Shown here piece after piece: positions 25,277-34,384 of a stretch of 43,726 nt of DNA (within the stretch, counting starts at the first letter, position 1; each line of letters opens with the position of its first letter). A program made the position numbers and the translations under genes. The stretch comes from Ventricola sp017626895 (lineage in GTDB: Bacteria; Bacillota; Clostridia; Christensenellales; Aristaeellaceae). Location: NCBI GenBank assembly GCA_017626895.1, contig JAGAHV010000030.1:1-43726 (forward strand), in the 5' to 3' direction. The notes below the pieces were generated by a model, which worked only from the letters and a program-made list of their open reading frames with translations, searched no databases and was not told the DNA's origin.

Positions 25277-26788
25277 TTATTCCCCGTCTGCTTTGTTGTT
25301 GGCCGCTTCAGATCTGTCTGTCAGTTTTTCATAGAGATTCAGGTACTCCCTGGCCGATTTTGTCCAGGATACATCGACCGCCATGTCCCGTCTGACCATC
25401 TCATCCCAGTGTTCCCGGTCGCCGAAATAAACCTCTTTTGCACGGGTGATGCAGTCAAAGAGCGTACTCGGATCGTAGTTGATGAAGGTAAAGCCATTTC
25501 CCTCATAGGTATACTTGTTATACGGCTGTACGGTATCCTTGAGGCCGCCTGTCTCGCGGACGATGGGGATCGTTCCGTAGCGCATGGCAATCAGCTGCGT
25601 CAGGCCGCAGGGCTCAAAGAGACTTGGCACAAGCAACGCATCCGAGCTGGCATAAATCTGGTGAGCCAGTGTCTCGTTGTAGGAGATATAGGCGCAGATT
25701 TTGCCCTTATTCTCGCTCTCATAGTACCGGAAGGAATTTTCATAATTCGAATCGCCGGTTCCCAGGATGACCACCTGCGTGTTCTCATCCACAATATGGC
25801 TCAGGATCGCATTCACCAGATCCAGCCCCTTCTGATTGGTCAGACGGGAGATGAGTCCGATCACCATCTTGTTTTCATCCCGATCAAGTCCGAGCTCTTC
25901 CTGAAGTGCCCGCTTGTTGACTTTCTTCTTCTCCACCACATCCGCCGATGTATAGGTAGCCGCCAGCAGCTTATCCGTTTCGCTGTTCCACTGCTCCACA
26001 TCAATTCCATTGACGATGCCCACAAGCTTGCCGGAATGATACCGCAGATGATCATCCAGGCGCTCCCCGTAGAAGGGGGTCTGAATCTCTTTGGCATAGG
26101 TCTCACTGACCGTCGTGATGCAGTCTGCAAAGGCCAGTCCGCCTTTCATCATGTTGGCATCATCGGCAAACTGTTTCATGTACGGATAGTTGAAAACCTC
26201 TCCCGGAATATCGGTCCAGTACTTCATGTGCGGAATCCCGCAGATTCCCTGGAACCGCAGGTTATGAATCGTCAGGATGCTCTTCGCCTGGCCGACCGGT
26301 GTCGGTGCAAAGTGTGTCCTCAGATAGATCGGGACAAGGGCCGCCTGCCAGTCATGGCAGTGGACAATGTCCGGCGTCCATTCAAGATAGTTCATGACCG
26401 CCAGCGACGCTTTGGAAAAATAGCTGAATTTCGGAATGTCCGCGAACAGATCCGTATAGGGATTGCCCCAGCTGAAGAATTCCTCGTTCTCAATGAAGTC
26501 ATAGATTACCCCATCCATGACGAGCTCCATAATCCCGACAAAGAACTCACGTCCGCCCTGGCAGAGATTCATCATAAAGGAGCCGCGGTGTACCATCTTC
26601 TCCTTATACTTCTGAGGAATACAGGCATATTTCGGCAGGAACACACGAACCTCGCAGTCCAGCCCGATGAGTGCACGCGGCAACGCATACATGACATCCC
26701 CAAGGCCGCCGGTTTTGACAAACGGATAACATTCAGATCCCACAAATGCAATTTTCCGTTTCGTGTGCTGATTATTCTGTTCTTCCAT
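25277..26788 (-). CDS. glgA: Glycogen synthase (ADP-glucose type, GT5)
   Basis: The 503-residue protein has the GT5 signature KTGGLGDV (25-32) that binds ADP-glucose, the GT5 starch-synthase catalytic domain with VHCHDWQAAL and ILTIHNLRFQGICG, and the GT-B C-terminal half with GLISRLTNQKGLDL and the retaining-site LLVPSLFEPCGLTQL. It adds glucose from ADP-glucose to growing alpha-1,4-glucan. Other glycogen genes (glgB, glgC, glgP) are not nearby. AGGAGAG lies eight bases before the ATG. A 631-residue frame on the opposite strand is a shadow. Confidence 0.96.
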   Translation of the reverse strand: MEEQNNQHTKRKIAFVGSECYPFVKTGGLGDVMYALPRALIGLDCEVRVFLPKYACIPQKYKEKMVHRGSFMMNLCQGGREFFVGIMELVMDGVIYDFIENEEFFSWGNPYTDLFADIPKFSYFSKASLAVMNYLEWTPDIVHCHDWQAALVPIYLRTHFAPTPVGQAKSILTIHNLRFQGICGIPHMKYWTDIPGEVFNYPYMKQFADDANMMKGGLAFADCITTVSETYAKEIQTPFYGERLDDHLRYHSGKLVGIVNGIDVEQWNSETDKLLAATYTSADVVEKKKVNKRALQEELGLDRDENKMVIGLISRLTNQKGLDLVNAILSHIVDENTQVVILGTGDSNYENSFRYYESENKGKICAYISYNETLAHQIYASSDALLVPSLFEPCGLTQLIAMRYGTIPIVRETGGLKDTVQPYNKYTYEGNGFTFINYDPSTLFDCITRAKEVYFGDREHWDEMVRRDMAVDVSWTKSAREYLNLYEKLTDRSEAANNKADGE

Positions 26789-27014
26789 CCGACTCTCTCC
26801 TTACTCAATCGTACATTCCAGCTCATTCAATCTGAGCTGCTGTTCATAGAATACACAAAAATCAGCCCAAAAACAAGTGCATATCCGGTATTTATTCCAG
26901 GCCTGCCGCTTTTCCTTCCACAGCTGACACCCGGGAAACTGCCGGATAAACAGGCACAAATACCTTCCGGTCTGTGCAGGATCTGACGATTTCTGTGACC
27001 GCTATGCCTCATGC

Positions 27015-27287
27015 TCAACTCTTTCGTGCCAAAGCTTCCTGCGTCCCAATCGCCAGGCGTATATCCGTGGGGCCGATGCCACAGCCGTTGTCCGTCACCC
27101 GGATATAATCCAGACCGTCTTCCCGGATTTCAACCTTGACGGAGGCAGCCCCGGTATCCAGACTGTTTCCCGCCAGCTCCTTGACAGCCGCAGCCGGACG
27201 CTCCACAACCTCGCCCGTGACGATTTTACCGATCAAATCCCAGCTCAGGGGAGCGGATTTTACCCATACCGCTTCTTTCCTCCTCAT
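27015..27287 (-). pseudogene. mutL: mutL N-terminal remnant, frameshifted and truncated
   Basis: The segment matches the start of the DNA mismatch repair protein MutL: an ATG at 27267 gives MGKIR in one frame, and about 35 bases later a shifted frame continues GKIVTGEVVERPAAAVKELA, GNSLDTGA and IRVTDNGCGI. These are the ATPase (GHKL) motifs, with the catalytic Glu of the usual ENSIDAGA replaced by Gly (AGNSLDTGA). Similarity ends near 27045, far short of a 600-residue MutL. A ribosome site (GGAGG, 27279-27283) still precedes the old start. Dead copy; an intact mutL may exist elsewhere. Confidence 0.75.
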
Positions 27288-27319
27288 TTTGCAATGCCTT
27301 CGTTCTTTGTCAATGACTC

Positions 27320-27351
27320 AAAATCCCTCCCGGAAGCTCTTTCCGGGAGGG
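27320..27351 (-). terminator. Terminator of the cytosolic amidohydrolase gene
   Basis: A perfect 11-bp stem, CCCTCCCGGAA (27325-27335) with TTCCGGGAGGG (27341-27351), followed on the minus strand by ATTTT. It lies 27 bases beyond the stop codon at 27378. Confidence 0.8.
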
Positions 27352-27377
27352 ACTGCAGGAGACTGACATCTGCGAAG

Positions 27378-29198
27378 TCAGTAAGAACCGTCCTCATTGT
27401 ATTCATCGAAGGAATCGTAAAGAGCCTCCAATGACTCCAGGTACTCCGCCCACATTGCCTCCGCGGCAAAATAGGGGAAGTTCATGCCGTACAGCCAATT
27501 CTTTTCCTCAGGAGACTGCTTGTCCTGTTCGAAGGCATCATTATTCATCTTCCGTCCGGCATAATACACTTCCACCGGCAGGTTATTGCTGAAGCCGTCG
27601 TGTTCCGCCGTGAGCAGGTCCTGCTCGAACACCAGGTAATCCGCATCCTTCCCCGCCTCGATGGACCCCTTTGTCTTTTCGATACCAAGCTGGATTGCGC
27701 CGTTGATCGTATATCCCAGAAGCATTTCTTCAATGCCCATTCTCTCATCTGCAGGCGGGAAAATATCATCGTAATACACTGTATCGGAGAGCTTTGTCTT
27801 TTTTGTCACAAGGCGCGTCATTCCGACTTCCATGCCAAGATAGGGGTTCCAGCCTTCAAAATTCGCGAAGGCAATCGTATCACTGGACCAGGTAACCAGG
27901 GCACCGCTGTCCCAGACGGATTTGCAGCGATACAGTTTTCTCCCCCGTTCCTCACCAAAGAGCTTCGTATACACCTCAGTATCGTCACAGTGCCACCAGG
28001 GTGTAAAATTCGCAATCACGCCCAGGGGCGCAAAGCGATTCAGATCCGCGGAATCCTGGATCTGGAGATGGGCACTGACGACTTTAATGCGGAAATCATT
28101 CCCCAGCTCTTTTTTAACCTGCTCCACGGCATCCAGCACCAGTCGGGAGGAAGCCTCACCGACGGTATGCACGTGGAAATCCAGTCCTTCCTTATTCAGC
28201 ACTTTCAGAAGCGCCACAAGCTCTTCCAGATTCATCGCGTTGCACCCCTTTTCACCCGTGTCCGCATAGGGTGTAACCATGGCTCCGGAATGCAGTTTCA
28301 GGGTTCCGTCCATAAAAAGCTTCATGGTATGAACCTTCATGTGTTCCGTATTATATTCCTTCTGAAAGCGTTTGAGCTCCCTGAGGCCCTTCTCCACCTC
28401 CCAGGCCGCGGAGATGACATAGCAGCCGTCCACATAGACGGGCAGCTTTCCTTGCTGATCCAGGCTCCAAAGGCGTTTATAGACACGTTCATGAAATTCA
28501 GGGAAGCCTGGAATACCGGCATCGAAAACCCCTGTCACGCCGACGCTTAAGCAAAAATCAATCCAGCGCTGAATTGCGGCGTCAATCTCCGAATCCGGCT
28601 TGTCCAGGGCTCTGTCCAGAATGACCGGCAGCTCCGTCGCGCCCTCGCTCATCTCTCCGGTCACGTGCCCGTCCTTACGCACATAAAAGCTTAAGCCCGG
28701 AATCGGGTCCTTTGTTTCGTCCGTAATACCGTGCTTCTTTAAGATATTGGAATTCACCCAGATGCTGTGCATCTGCGATTCCTGAATCTGCAATTCTCCA
28801 TCCGGGCAAATCGCGTCCAGTTCTTCCTTCGTAAGGTCTTCACCGTTCAGACTTTTTTTGGGGAGGATATAGCAATAACGCTGCTTCCCGGGATTCTTCC
28901 GGATATCCTCCGCGATGATATCCAGAGTCTCCTGTTTGCTGCTGCAATGAAGCATCTTTCCAATGTCGCCCACCAGTTCGTATCCGGCGCCCATGGTTAC
29001 ATGAACATGGCCATCGATAATGCCAGGCATGATGAATTTACCGCCTAAGTCCTCTGTCTCTCCCTCGTATTCCGAGAGACCTTTCTCATCGCCCACATAG
29101 ACGAACTTTCCATCCTTCACGGCCAGCGCACTGGCCAGCATATTTTCCCTGTCAGAAGTGAAGATCCTGGCATTTTTAATGATCTTGTCTACTTTCAT
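27378..29198 (-). CDS. YtcJ-like metal-dependent amidohydrolase (Amidohydro_3), cytosolic
   Basis: The 606-residue protein has DGHVHVTMG with the metal-binding HxH (His64, His66), HVHTVGEA, SAHLQIQD, WSSDTIAF with the catalytic Asp, and the long central insert typical of the YtcJ-like group. It starts with a beta-sandwich strand (KIIKNARIFTSD) and lacks a signal peptide. These enzymes hydrolyse amide or carbamate-like bonds of unknown substrates; the family is broad. A GAGGAGAGAGG stretch precedes the ATG. A secreted paralogue lies at 31803-33515, sharing the opening DGKFVYVGD and the ending GYTINAAIQL-type motif. Confidence 0.85.
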   Translation of the reverse strand: MKVDKIIKNARIFTSDRENMLASALAVKDGKFVYVGDEKGLSEYEGETEDLGGKFIMPGIIDGHVHVTMGAGYELVGDIGKMLHCSSKQETLDIIAEDIRKNPGKQRYCYILPKKSLNGEDLTKEELDAICPDGELQIQESQMHSIWVNSNILKKHGITDETKDPIPGLSFYVRKDGHVTGEMSEGATELPVILDRALDKPDSEIDAAIQRWIDFCLSVGVTGVFDAGIPGFPEFHERVYKRLWSLDQQGKLPVYVDGCYVISAAWEVEKGLRELKRFQKEYNTEHMKVHTMKLFMDGTLKLHSGAMVTPYADTGEKGCNAMNLEELVALLKVLNKEGLDFHVHTVGEASSRLVLDAVEQVKKELGNDFRIKVVSAHLQIQDSADLNRFAPLGVIANFTPWWHCDDTEVYTKLFGEERGRKLYRCKSVWDSGALVTWSSDTIAFANFEGWNPYLGMEVGMTRLVTKKTKLSDTVYYDDIFPPADERMGIEEMLLGYTINGAIQLGIEKTKGSIEAGKDADYLVFEQDLLTAEHDGFSNNLPVEVYYAGRKMNNDAFEQDKQSPEEKNWLYGMNFPYFAAEAMWAEYLESLEALYDSFDEYNEDGSY

Positions 29199-29415
29199 TT
29201 TCCTCTCTCCTCTCTGAATACCTGTTCAAGTCAGCTATGTTATCCGGCCCACCTGCGTGTCGGATATTGAATTCAAGTTTATCATCCGAATAACCGCCCG
29301 TCAATACTGTCTTCCCTGATCTGACCGTGCATTACTTGCGCTGCATTACTTGCAGCTTTTCAAATTTCTTTGCATGACGAGCCTGAGGGATAAGCAAGTT
29401 AATTAAACGTAAATG

Positions 29416-29470
29416 CCCTGCTGAAAACTTTGCAGGATATTGGTCAAAGTTTTCAGTAGGGTTCTTTTTT
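29416..29470 (+). terminator. Orphan intrinsic terminator
   Basis: CCCTGCTGAAAACTTTG (29416-29432) pairs with CAAAGTTTTCAGTAGGG (29445-29461), followed by TTCTTTTTT. No intact plus-strand gene precedes it in 29199-29415, so it is probably a leftover of a lost gene. Confidence 0.8.
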
Positions 29471-29642
29471 GTAACTGTACGTGGGGTTGTGATCTTCGCT
29501 TCTTGTCTTGATGGAGTGATGTCTTTTACATCTCAGTATGAAGTTTTGCAGGTATCAGCGGTTATGTTATCTCAGGTATGCGTTTTCTGTGTCAAAGCAT
29601 CAGATCCATTTCCAAAGCTCCCAATGTGTTTCTCAAATAGAT

Positions 29643-29801
29643 CGCCCTGGCTGGCCATAGCGGGCTCGAATAGCCTCAATCTGCTGGGAAATGAGCAAGC
29701 TCATCTTTTCACGGGTCGCATTTTTCATGGCAATGTCATCGTCAGTGCCGCCCTCATTTGATTCTATCTCTAGGTTATGCTCTTTCCTTTTTCGTCTTTA
29801 A
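29643..29801 (-). pseudogene. Possible 3' remnant of an unknown gene
   Basis: The minus-strand frame reads ESNEGGTDDDIAMKNATREK, then MSLLISQQIEAIRARYGQPG, and stops at about 29643. It is helical and charged, with gene-like codon use, but has no start with a ribosome site and lies between the orphan terminator and the HipA-like gene. I do not recognise the family. Confidence 0.3.
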
Positions 29802-29850
29802 CTTGACATTTTTCAAGTATCATATTACTCTTTGAGCGGGAGGTGGTATT

Positions 29851-30672
29851 GTGGAACAGATTATCCATACACCGCAGGATCTGACTTATCTCAGCTGGTC
29901 CAAGATCCGTAATTCATCCGGAATTGCCGGCTCTTTCCTGAAATCTCAGGAGGATACAGCCGACGGCAGAATTTACTATAAGCTCTCTGACTATGATTCC
30001 TATCATGGTATCGTCGGGCATGAATCAGTCAATGAGATTATTGCTGATCGGCTGCTCACTATACTTGACATTCCTCATCTATCCTACCAACTAATCCATG
30101 CGGATATCCTCGTAGATAACAAGCCAATTCGCACATGGCTGTGCGCCTCACGTAACTTCAGGGAACGCGGAGAAAGCAAAGTTGCCTTGGATTCATTTTA
30201 CGACAGCAACAAACTGCCTGATGAGTCTCCGCTGGATTTCTGCATCCGTTATGGATGGGCGGAATATATCCATCAGATGCTTCTGGTGGACTACCTGATC
30301 CTGAACAGGGACAGGCATGGAGCAAATATTGAAGTTCTGATCAACCGATACCGAAAGACTGTGCGGCTTGCTTCCCTGTTTGATCACGGCGTTTCTTTTT
30401 ATTGCCGCAGTCTGGACGATACATCGCTTGCCAAAGAAGATCCCATGGCAGATAAGCCGGTGCAATGCTTCGTCGGCTCCCGATCAGCTTGGGATAATCT
30501 GCATCTGATTCCGCAAGGGCAGTATCCACGCGTCCGTCTGTTAAAGGAAACAGACCGTGCAGTTCTGCTGGCTGATTTGGAGGATGCGGTCAGCAGTTAC
30601 CGGTTAGAACGAACCTGGGAAATGATTTGGAGGAGGTGGCAAGCATATGAGAATCTTCGCAATCAGGGATGA
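29851..30672 (+). CDS. HipA-like protein kinase (putative toxin)
   Basis: The 273-residue protein has the core of a HipA-type Ser/Thr kinase: YYKLSDYD with Lys44, HESVNEIIADRLL with Glu58, catalytic loop LNRDRHGANIEVL (Asp154, Asn159) and metal-binding SLFDHGVSF (Asp178). It lacks the N-terminal HipA subdomain. The start is a GTG (29851) preceded by GGGAGGTGG. The next gene overlaps by 26 bases, so the two are coupled. Toxin-first order and a partner carrying DUF2442 and HTH parts differ from classical hipBA. Target unknown. Confidence 0.8.
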   Translation: MEQIIHTPQDLTYLSWSKIRNSSGIAGSFLKSQEDTADGRIYYKLSDYDSYHGIVGHESVNEIIADRLLTILDIPHLSYQLIHADILVDNKPIRTWLCASRNFRERGESKVALDSFYDSNKLPDESPLDFCIRYGWAEYIHQMLLVDYLILNRDRHGANIEVLINRYRKTVRLASLFDHGVSFYCRSLDDTSLAKEDPMADKPVQCFVGSRSAWDNLHLIPQGQYPRVRLLKETDRAVLLADLEDAVSSYRLERTWEMIWRRWQAYENLRNQG

Positions 30673-31453
30673 AACCTTACCTGAGAAAACACTTGGATAT
30701 CTTGTTTATTACGAAACCTCCAAAGCATTCTATATCGAACTCTCGGACGATGCGGATCCATGGGAGACGCCTCCTGTTCTCTCTTTCTTTGTTAATCGTG
30801 GTATCTACAGCATAGACAGCACCTGGAGCCGCAGGTGGGTTCGTCAGCGTATCGTTCCACAGGACAGACAGAATATCGGCCAGATTCTCCGTGATAACGG
30901 TCTCAAGGAATACGACGAATTCTCTCTCCTGATGCTCACCATGGGCCGTTGTGAACAGGATGACTGCTACTTGGAGGAAATTTCCTCAGATAATCTTCCG
31001 GAACTTCTCCTCCGCCGCTGGCAGACGAAGGTTGCTGACGTCACTCCTCTTGATGCGCCCCGTCTTCTGGTGTTTTTCCGAAACGGTGCAACGAAGGTAA
31101 TCGACGCACAGGAAGTTGCTGACTCAATTTGTGCGCCATATCTCACAAATCAAGATCGCTTCAACACCGTTGAGGTACAACCAGACGGTTATGGTGTTTA
31201 CTGGAATGATCAGGCTATGATTTCTCATCGTGATCTGTTTATGCACGGTATGACTGTGCCAATCACACTGTGCGATCTCCATCATTACATACAGGATCGA
31301 GTCGTCAGCGCCTCTGAAGCCTGTGCCATCCTTGGCTGCTCCCGTCAGAACATCGATGACCTAATGCGAAGGGATAAGCTGCATCCGATCCGTACCGATG
31401 CAAAATACAAGCTGTTCTCCAAAGCGGAAGTTATGCAGCGCAGAAAAGACTGA
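30647..31453 (+). CDS. DUF2442 and C-terminal HTH protein, putative antitoxin of the HipA-like kinase
   Basis: Three parts are visible in 268 residues. Residues 1-125 are an uncharacterised domain with GYLVYYETSKAFYIEL and QNIGQILRDNGLKEYDEF. Residues about 128-205 resemble DUF2442 (VTPLDAPRLLVFFRNG ... GYGVYWNDQAMIS). Residues about 220-268 are an excisionase-type HTH (SASEACAILGCSRQNIDDLM ... FSKAEVMQRR). The start at 30647 overlaps the kinase gene and has GGAGGAGG upstream. The HTH suggests autoregulation, and the first domain is a candidate for kinase binding. Confidence 0.75.
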   Translation: MRIFAIRDETLPEKTLGYLVYYETSKAFYIELSDDADPWETPPVLSFFVNRGIYSIDSTWSRRWVRQRIVPQDRQNIGQILRDNGLKEYDEFSLLMLTMGRCEQDDCYLEEISSDNLPELLLRRWQTKVADVTPLDAPRLLVFFRNGATKVIDAQEVADSICAPYLTNQDRFNTVEVQPDGYGVYWNDQAMISHRDLFMHGMTVPITLCDLHHYIQDRVVSASEACAILGCSRQNIDDLMRRDKLHPIRTDAKYKLFSKAEVMQRRKD

Positions 31454-31462
31454 TTGCACTGG

Positions 31463-31490
31463 GCAGCAGGGATTGTTCTCTGCTGCTTTT
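31463..31490 (+). terminator. Terminator of the HipA-like operon
   Basis: GCAGCAG (31463-31469) pairs with CTGCTGC (31480-31486), with GA/TC extending the stem, followed by TTTTCTGTTTT. Confidence 0.75.
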
Positions 31491-31547
31491 CTGTTTTGCG
31501 CTCCATTGAGAACAGCATTTTCCGGGAATGCTGAACACTTCAAAAAT

Positions 31548-31610
31548 TGAGAAAGCCCAACTGTCCATGGAAGAAGAAATTCTCCCATCATTGGCAGTTG
31601 GGCTTTCTCA
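31548..31610. repeat. 16-bp inverted repeat with 31-base loop
   Basis: TGAGAAAGCCCAACTG (31548-31563) and its complement (31595-31610) are perfect. The loop is too long for a good terminator; it could be a mini-element, an IS end pair or a terminator serving either neighbour. The rest of 31491-31802 holds no gene. Confidence 0.65.
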
Positions 31611-31802
31611 TCGATTCAGATCGTTCAATTGAGATCGCTGCAGTCACCTTTCGAGTGTCTGTTGGACATTCAGGTTAAAGCCGTCATCGCGACGGTCTGG
31701 GGCGTGAATCCCCATTTCATTCCGGACAAACTCACTGTATTTCCTCTGTGATCAATCCGGCCGGGCACAGACACGGGTGAAATGTCTCCGACCTGCACGA
31801 AA

Positions 31803-33515
31803 TCAGTTCTCTGCAATGACCTTTCCTTCAAATACCACGGTCTTGGGCAGGACGAACTGAAACTCCTCCTTCGGCACCTCAAAGAGGTCGACGCCGTAGA
31901 TATTGTAGTTCGCGTTCTTTCCCGTGGTGATGGAACCGGCAATGTCATCCACGCGCAGCTGGATGGCCGCATTGATCGTGTATCCCTTCAGCAGATTCTC
32001 AAGAGAAAGCTTTGCCTCCTCACTGGCACGCATGGGGTTCTCCCCTTCCATCGGCCACTCGATGTCGATGCGGGTCATTGCCGTCTGCATTCCGAAGTAG
32101 GGGTTGGCACGGTTCTCCTCGAACATGGAATAGACGTCACTTCCGAAGGTCACGATGCCGCCGGACTCGATAATGGGATTGAACTGATACATGTTGTTGA
32201 AGCGATGAGCACCCAGGTACTGCCGGGCCGCATCCCCGAAGTATCCGCCGGACCAATGGGGCGTCCAGTTGACGATGATCCCCAGCTTTGCGGGCCTGGT
32301 CATGTCGGCGGGGTCGATCAGCTCACAGTGGCACAGCTCCACCTGAATCTTCAGCGGTCCCTGCTCGTTCTGCAGCGCCTCGGTGGCATCGCAGACCGTG
32401 CGGAAAGCCAGGTCGCCTACCATGTGGAAGTGAACATCCACCCCTGCCTCATTGCAGCGGCGAATGACGTCCTTTGTCTGCTCAAAGTCAAGCAGCATGA
32501 AGCCATGGTTGTTGGGGTCCTCCACCGTACCCTCGATCAGGGCGCTGTCCCCCAGCTCGTTGGTGCCGTCGTAGAAGATCTTTACGGTGTCAATTTTCAC
32601 ATGATCAGTGGCATATTTCTCGTTGAGCAAATGAATCTGTTCAATGACCGCGTCCAGCTCACTGTAATCCGTCATCATGACAGACATGTCGTAATACATG
32701 TTCAGTTCGCCGTTCACATCCATCTCATGGATGGACTTCGCCTGAAGCTCATCCTCCAGATAGGCATCAAAGACACCGGTCACTCCCCAGGACTTCAGAT
32801 CGTCGGTGACGATGTGCATCACCTCAACCGTCGGCTCATCTGCCGGATGCCAGTTAAGCGCCTTATACATGTTGTCCATCAGCGGGATCAGGCCCAGTTC
32901 CAGCACCCAGCCGGTGAAATCGCCTTTCTCATCCCGTACGAAGTCCTTCAGGAGCGGATCATTCGGATCCATGTCATACACGCCCAGCAGTTCCAGACAC
33001 TTGGAATTGACCCAGCTGGCATGATCCGAGAAATCCCGCACGAGAATAGGCCGGTCCGGAGCGATCTCATCCAGAGGTGCCTTGTTGGGACCCTCAGGTC
33101 CGAAAAGGTTGGAAGGATAGTACTCAAAGTACACAAAGGGTGCCTCTTTGGCATCATGTTCCGCGAGATAGTTCTTGATGAATGCAATAATCTCGTCGTA
33201 ATCCGGCAGGCCCATGCGGGTATGCCAGTCCGTCATTCCGACGGTTGCAGGATGCGTATGAGCATCAAAGAGTGCGGGCGTCACCATACCCTCTTCAAGA
33301 TCAATGACTTTCGTCCCCTCGCCCACAAACGCCTCCGCGCCTGCTGCGTCTCCAACATAGACGAACTTTCCATCCTTTACCGCCAGTGCCTCAGCCCAGA
33401 GACCGGCGTCATCTGCGGTGTAGATTTTTCCGCGGATCACCGTGTCGGCAACCTCCGCCATGGCGGGTGCGACCATCAGCAGTGCCAGGGCCAGCAGCAT
33501 GATGAACTTTTTCAT
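31803..33515 (-). CDS. YtcJ-like amidohydrolase, secreted form
   Basis: 570 residues with a signal peptide (1-20, ending MVAPAMA), then the amidohydrolase fold: FDAHTHPA (His86, His88), DVHFHMVGD, VELCHCELID and TFGSDVYS with the catalytic Asp. Start is the ATG at 33515 with GGAGG seven bases upstream; a longer frame extends 66 bases further but would bury the signal peptide. It is a paralogue of the cytosolic enzyme at 27378-29198. Having one form outside and one inside suggests stepwise breakdown of related substrates, but substrate is unknown. Confidence 0.86.
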   Translation of the reverse strand: MKKFIMLLALALLMVAPAMAEVADTVIRGKIYTADDAGLWAEALAVKDGKFVYVGDAAGAEAFVGEGTKVIDLEEGMVTPALFDAHTHPATVGMTDWHTRMGLPDYDEIIAFIKNYLAEHDAKEAPFVYFEYYPSNLFGPEGPNKAPLDEIAPDRPILVRDFSDHASWVNSKCLELLGVYDMDPNDPLLKDFVRDEKGDFTGWVLELGLIPLMDNMYKALNWHPADEPTVEVMHIVTDDLKSWGVTGVFDAYLEDELQAKSIHEMDVNGELNMYYDMSVMMTDYSELDAVIEQIHLLNEKYATDHVKIDTVKIFYDGTNELGDSALIEGTVEDPNNHGFMLLDFEQTKDVIRRCNEAGVDVHFHMVGDLAFRTVCDATEALQNEQGPLKIQVELCHCELIDPADMTRPAKLGIIVNWTPHWSGGYFGDAARQYLGAHRFNNMYQFNPIIESGGIVTFGSDVYSMFEENRANPYFGMQTAMTRIDIEWPMEGENPMRASEEAKLSLENLLKGYTINAAIQLRVDDIAGSITTGKNANYNIYGVDLFEVPKEEFQFVLPKTVVFEGKVIAEN

Positions 33516-33723
33516 GTATGCGCCTCCATTCAGAATATTCCGCAGTTCCTTTTTATGTTCAGAAATCTGCGATGGGCGCAATTATATTTCTGCGTTGTTT
33601 CCGTGTCAATCTCCATCCCCAATTTTATGAGATTTACACAATGAAACCCAGAGCTTATCAACAATTTGTTGTCTCCTGTCCAGCTGCATGCCGGATGCCA
33701 TTTGCCGCGCTGTCCCCCTGTCC

Positions 33724-34275
33724 TTATCTGAACGGACAGTCCTCCAGATGGTCATTGACCATGCCGATTGCCTGCAGAAAGGAATAGGTAATCACCGGAC
33801 CCACAAAGCCGATTCCCCGCCGTTTCATGTCTTTGCTCAGGGCAATGGACACCTCCGAAAAGGTCGGGATTTCCCCCACCGTCTTATAGTGTCCATCTGT
33901 CTGCTGCCCGTCCGTAAAGCTCCACAGGTAGGCATCCAGAGAACCGAATTCCGCCTGGATCCGTTTCACCGCCTGTGCATTTGTTCGTACACTGTAGATT
34001 TTGTTCCGGTTCCGGATGATTCCCGGATTAAAGCGCTCTCTTTCCAGCTCCTCATCCGTCATCGCCGCACAGGCATCAATCCGGAAATCGTGAAACGCGG
34101 CACGATAGGCTTCTTTTTTGTGCAGGATGGTTTTCCATGACAGCCCGACACTGGCCCCTTCCAGGCACAGCATCATGAACTGAAAATCATCATCATGGCT
34201 GATTTTGCACCATTCATGATCATGGTACGCTTCCATCAGCGGGTCTCCCTCCGCCCACTTTCTGCATTCTGACAT
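33724..34275 (-). CDS. tag: DNA-3-methyladenine glycosylase I
   Basis: The 183-residue protein matches Tag along its length: zinc ligands Cys4, His18 (AYHDHEW) and the C-terminal MVNDHLEDCPF pair, plus EGASVGLSWKTIL with the base-pocket residues and GFVGPVITYSFLQAIG of the DNA-binding helices. Tag removes 3-methyladenine from DNA in base-excision repair. The start ATG has GGAG nine bases upstream. It stands alone. Confidence 0.94.
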   Translation of the reverse strand: MSECRKWAEGDPLMEAYHDHEWCKISHDDDFQFMMLCLEGASVGLSWKTILHKKEAYRAAFHDFRIDACAAMTDEELERERFNPGIIRNRNKIYSVRTNAQAVKRIQAEFGSLDAYLWSFTDGQQTDGHYKTVGEIPTFSEVSIALSKDMKRRGIGFVGPVITYSFLQAIGMVNDHLEDCPFR

Positions 34276-34384
34276 GACTCACACTCCTCTGCTCAACCAC
34301 AGCCGACAGGAAATCCAGGGACCGCATGACCCCGGACAGCTGTCCGGAAATTGTCCGGCTCACTGAAACAACAGCGATCACCCG

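Noticed and set aside
25091..26986. A 631-residue open frame on the plus strand
   Set aside because: It lies entirely antisense to glgA and neighbours, has no ribosome site or domain, and is explained by the codon bias of the real gene.
31681..31695. A short CCGTC/GACGG hairpin after the secreted amidohydrolase gene
   Set aside because: The stem is only five base pairs and the following T content is low, so terminator function is not supported.
31782..33644. A 620-residue open frame on the plus strand
   Set aside because: It is the antisense shadow of the secreted amidohydrolase gene, which has a signal peptide, motifs and a ribosome site.
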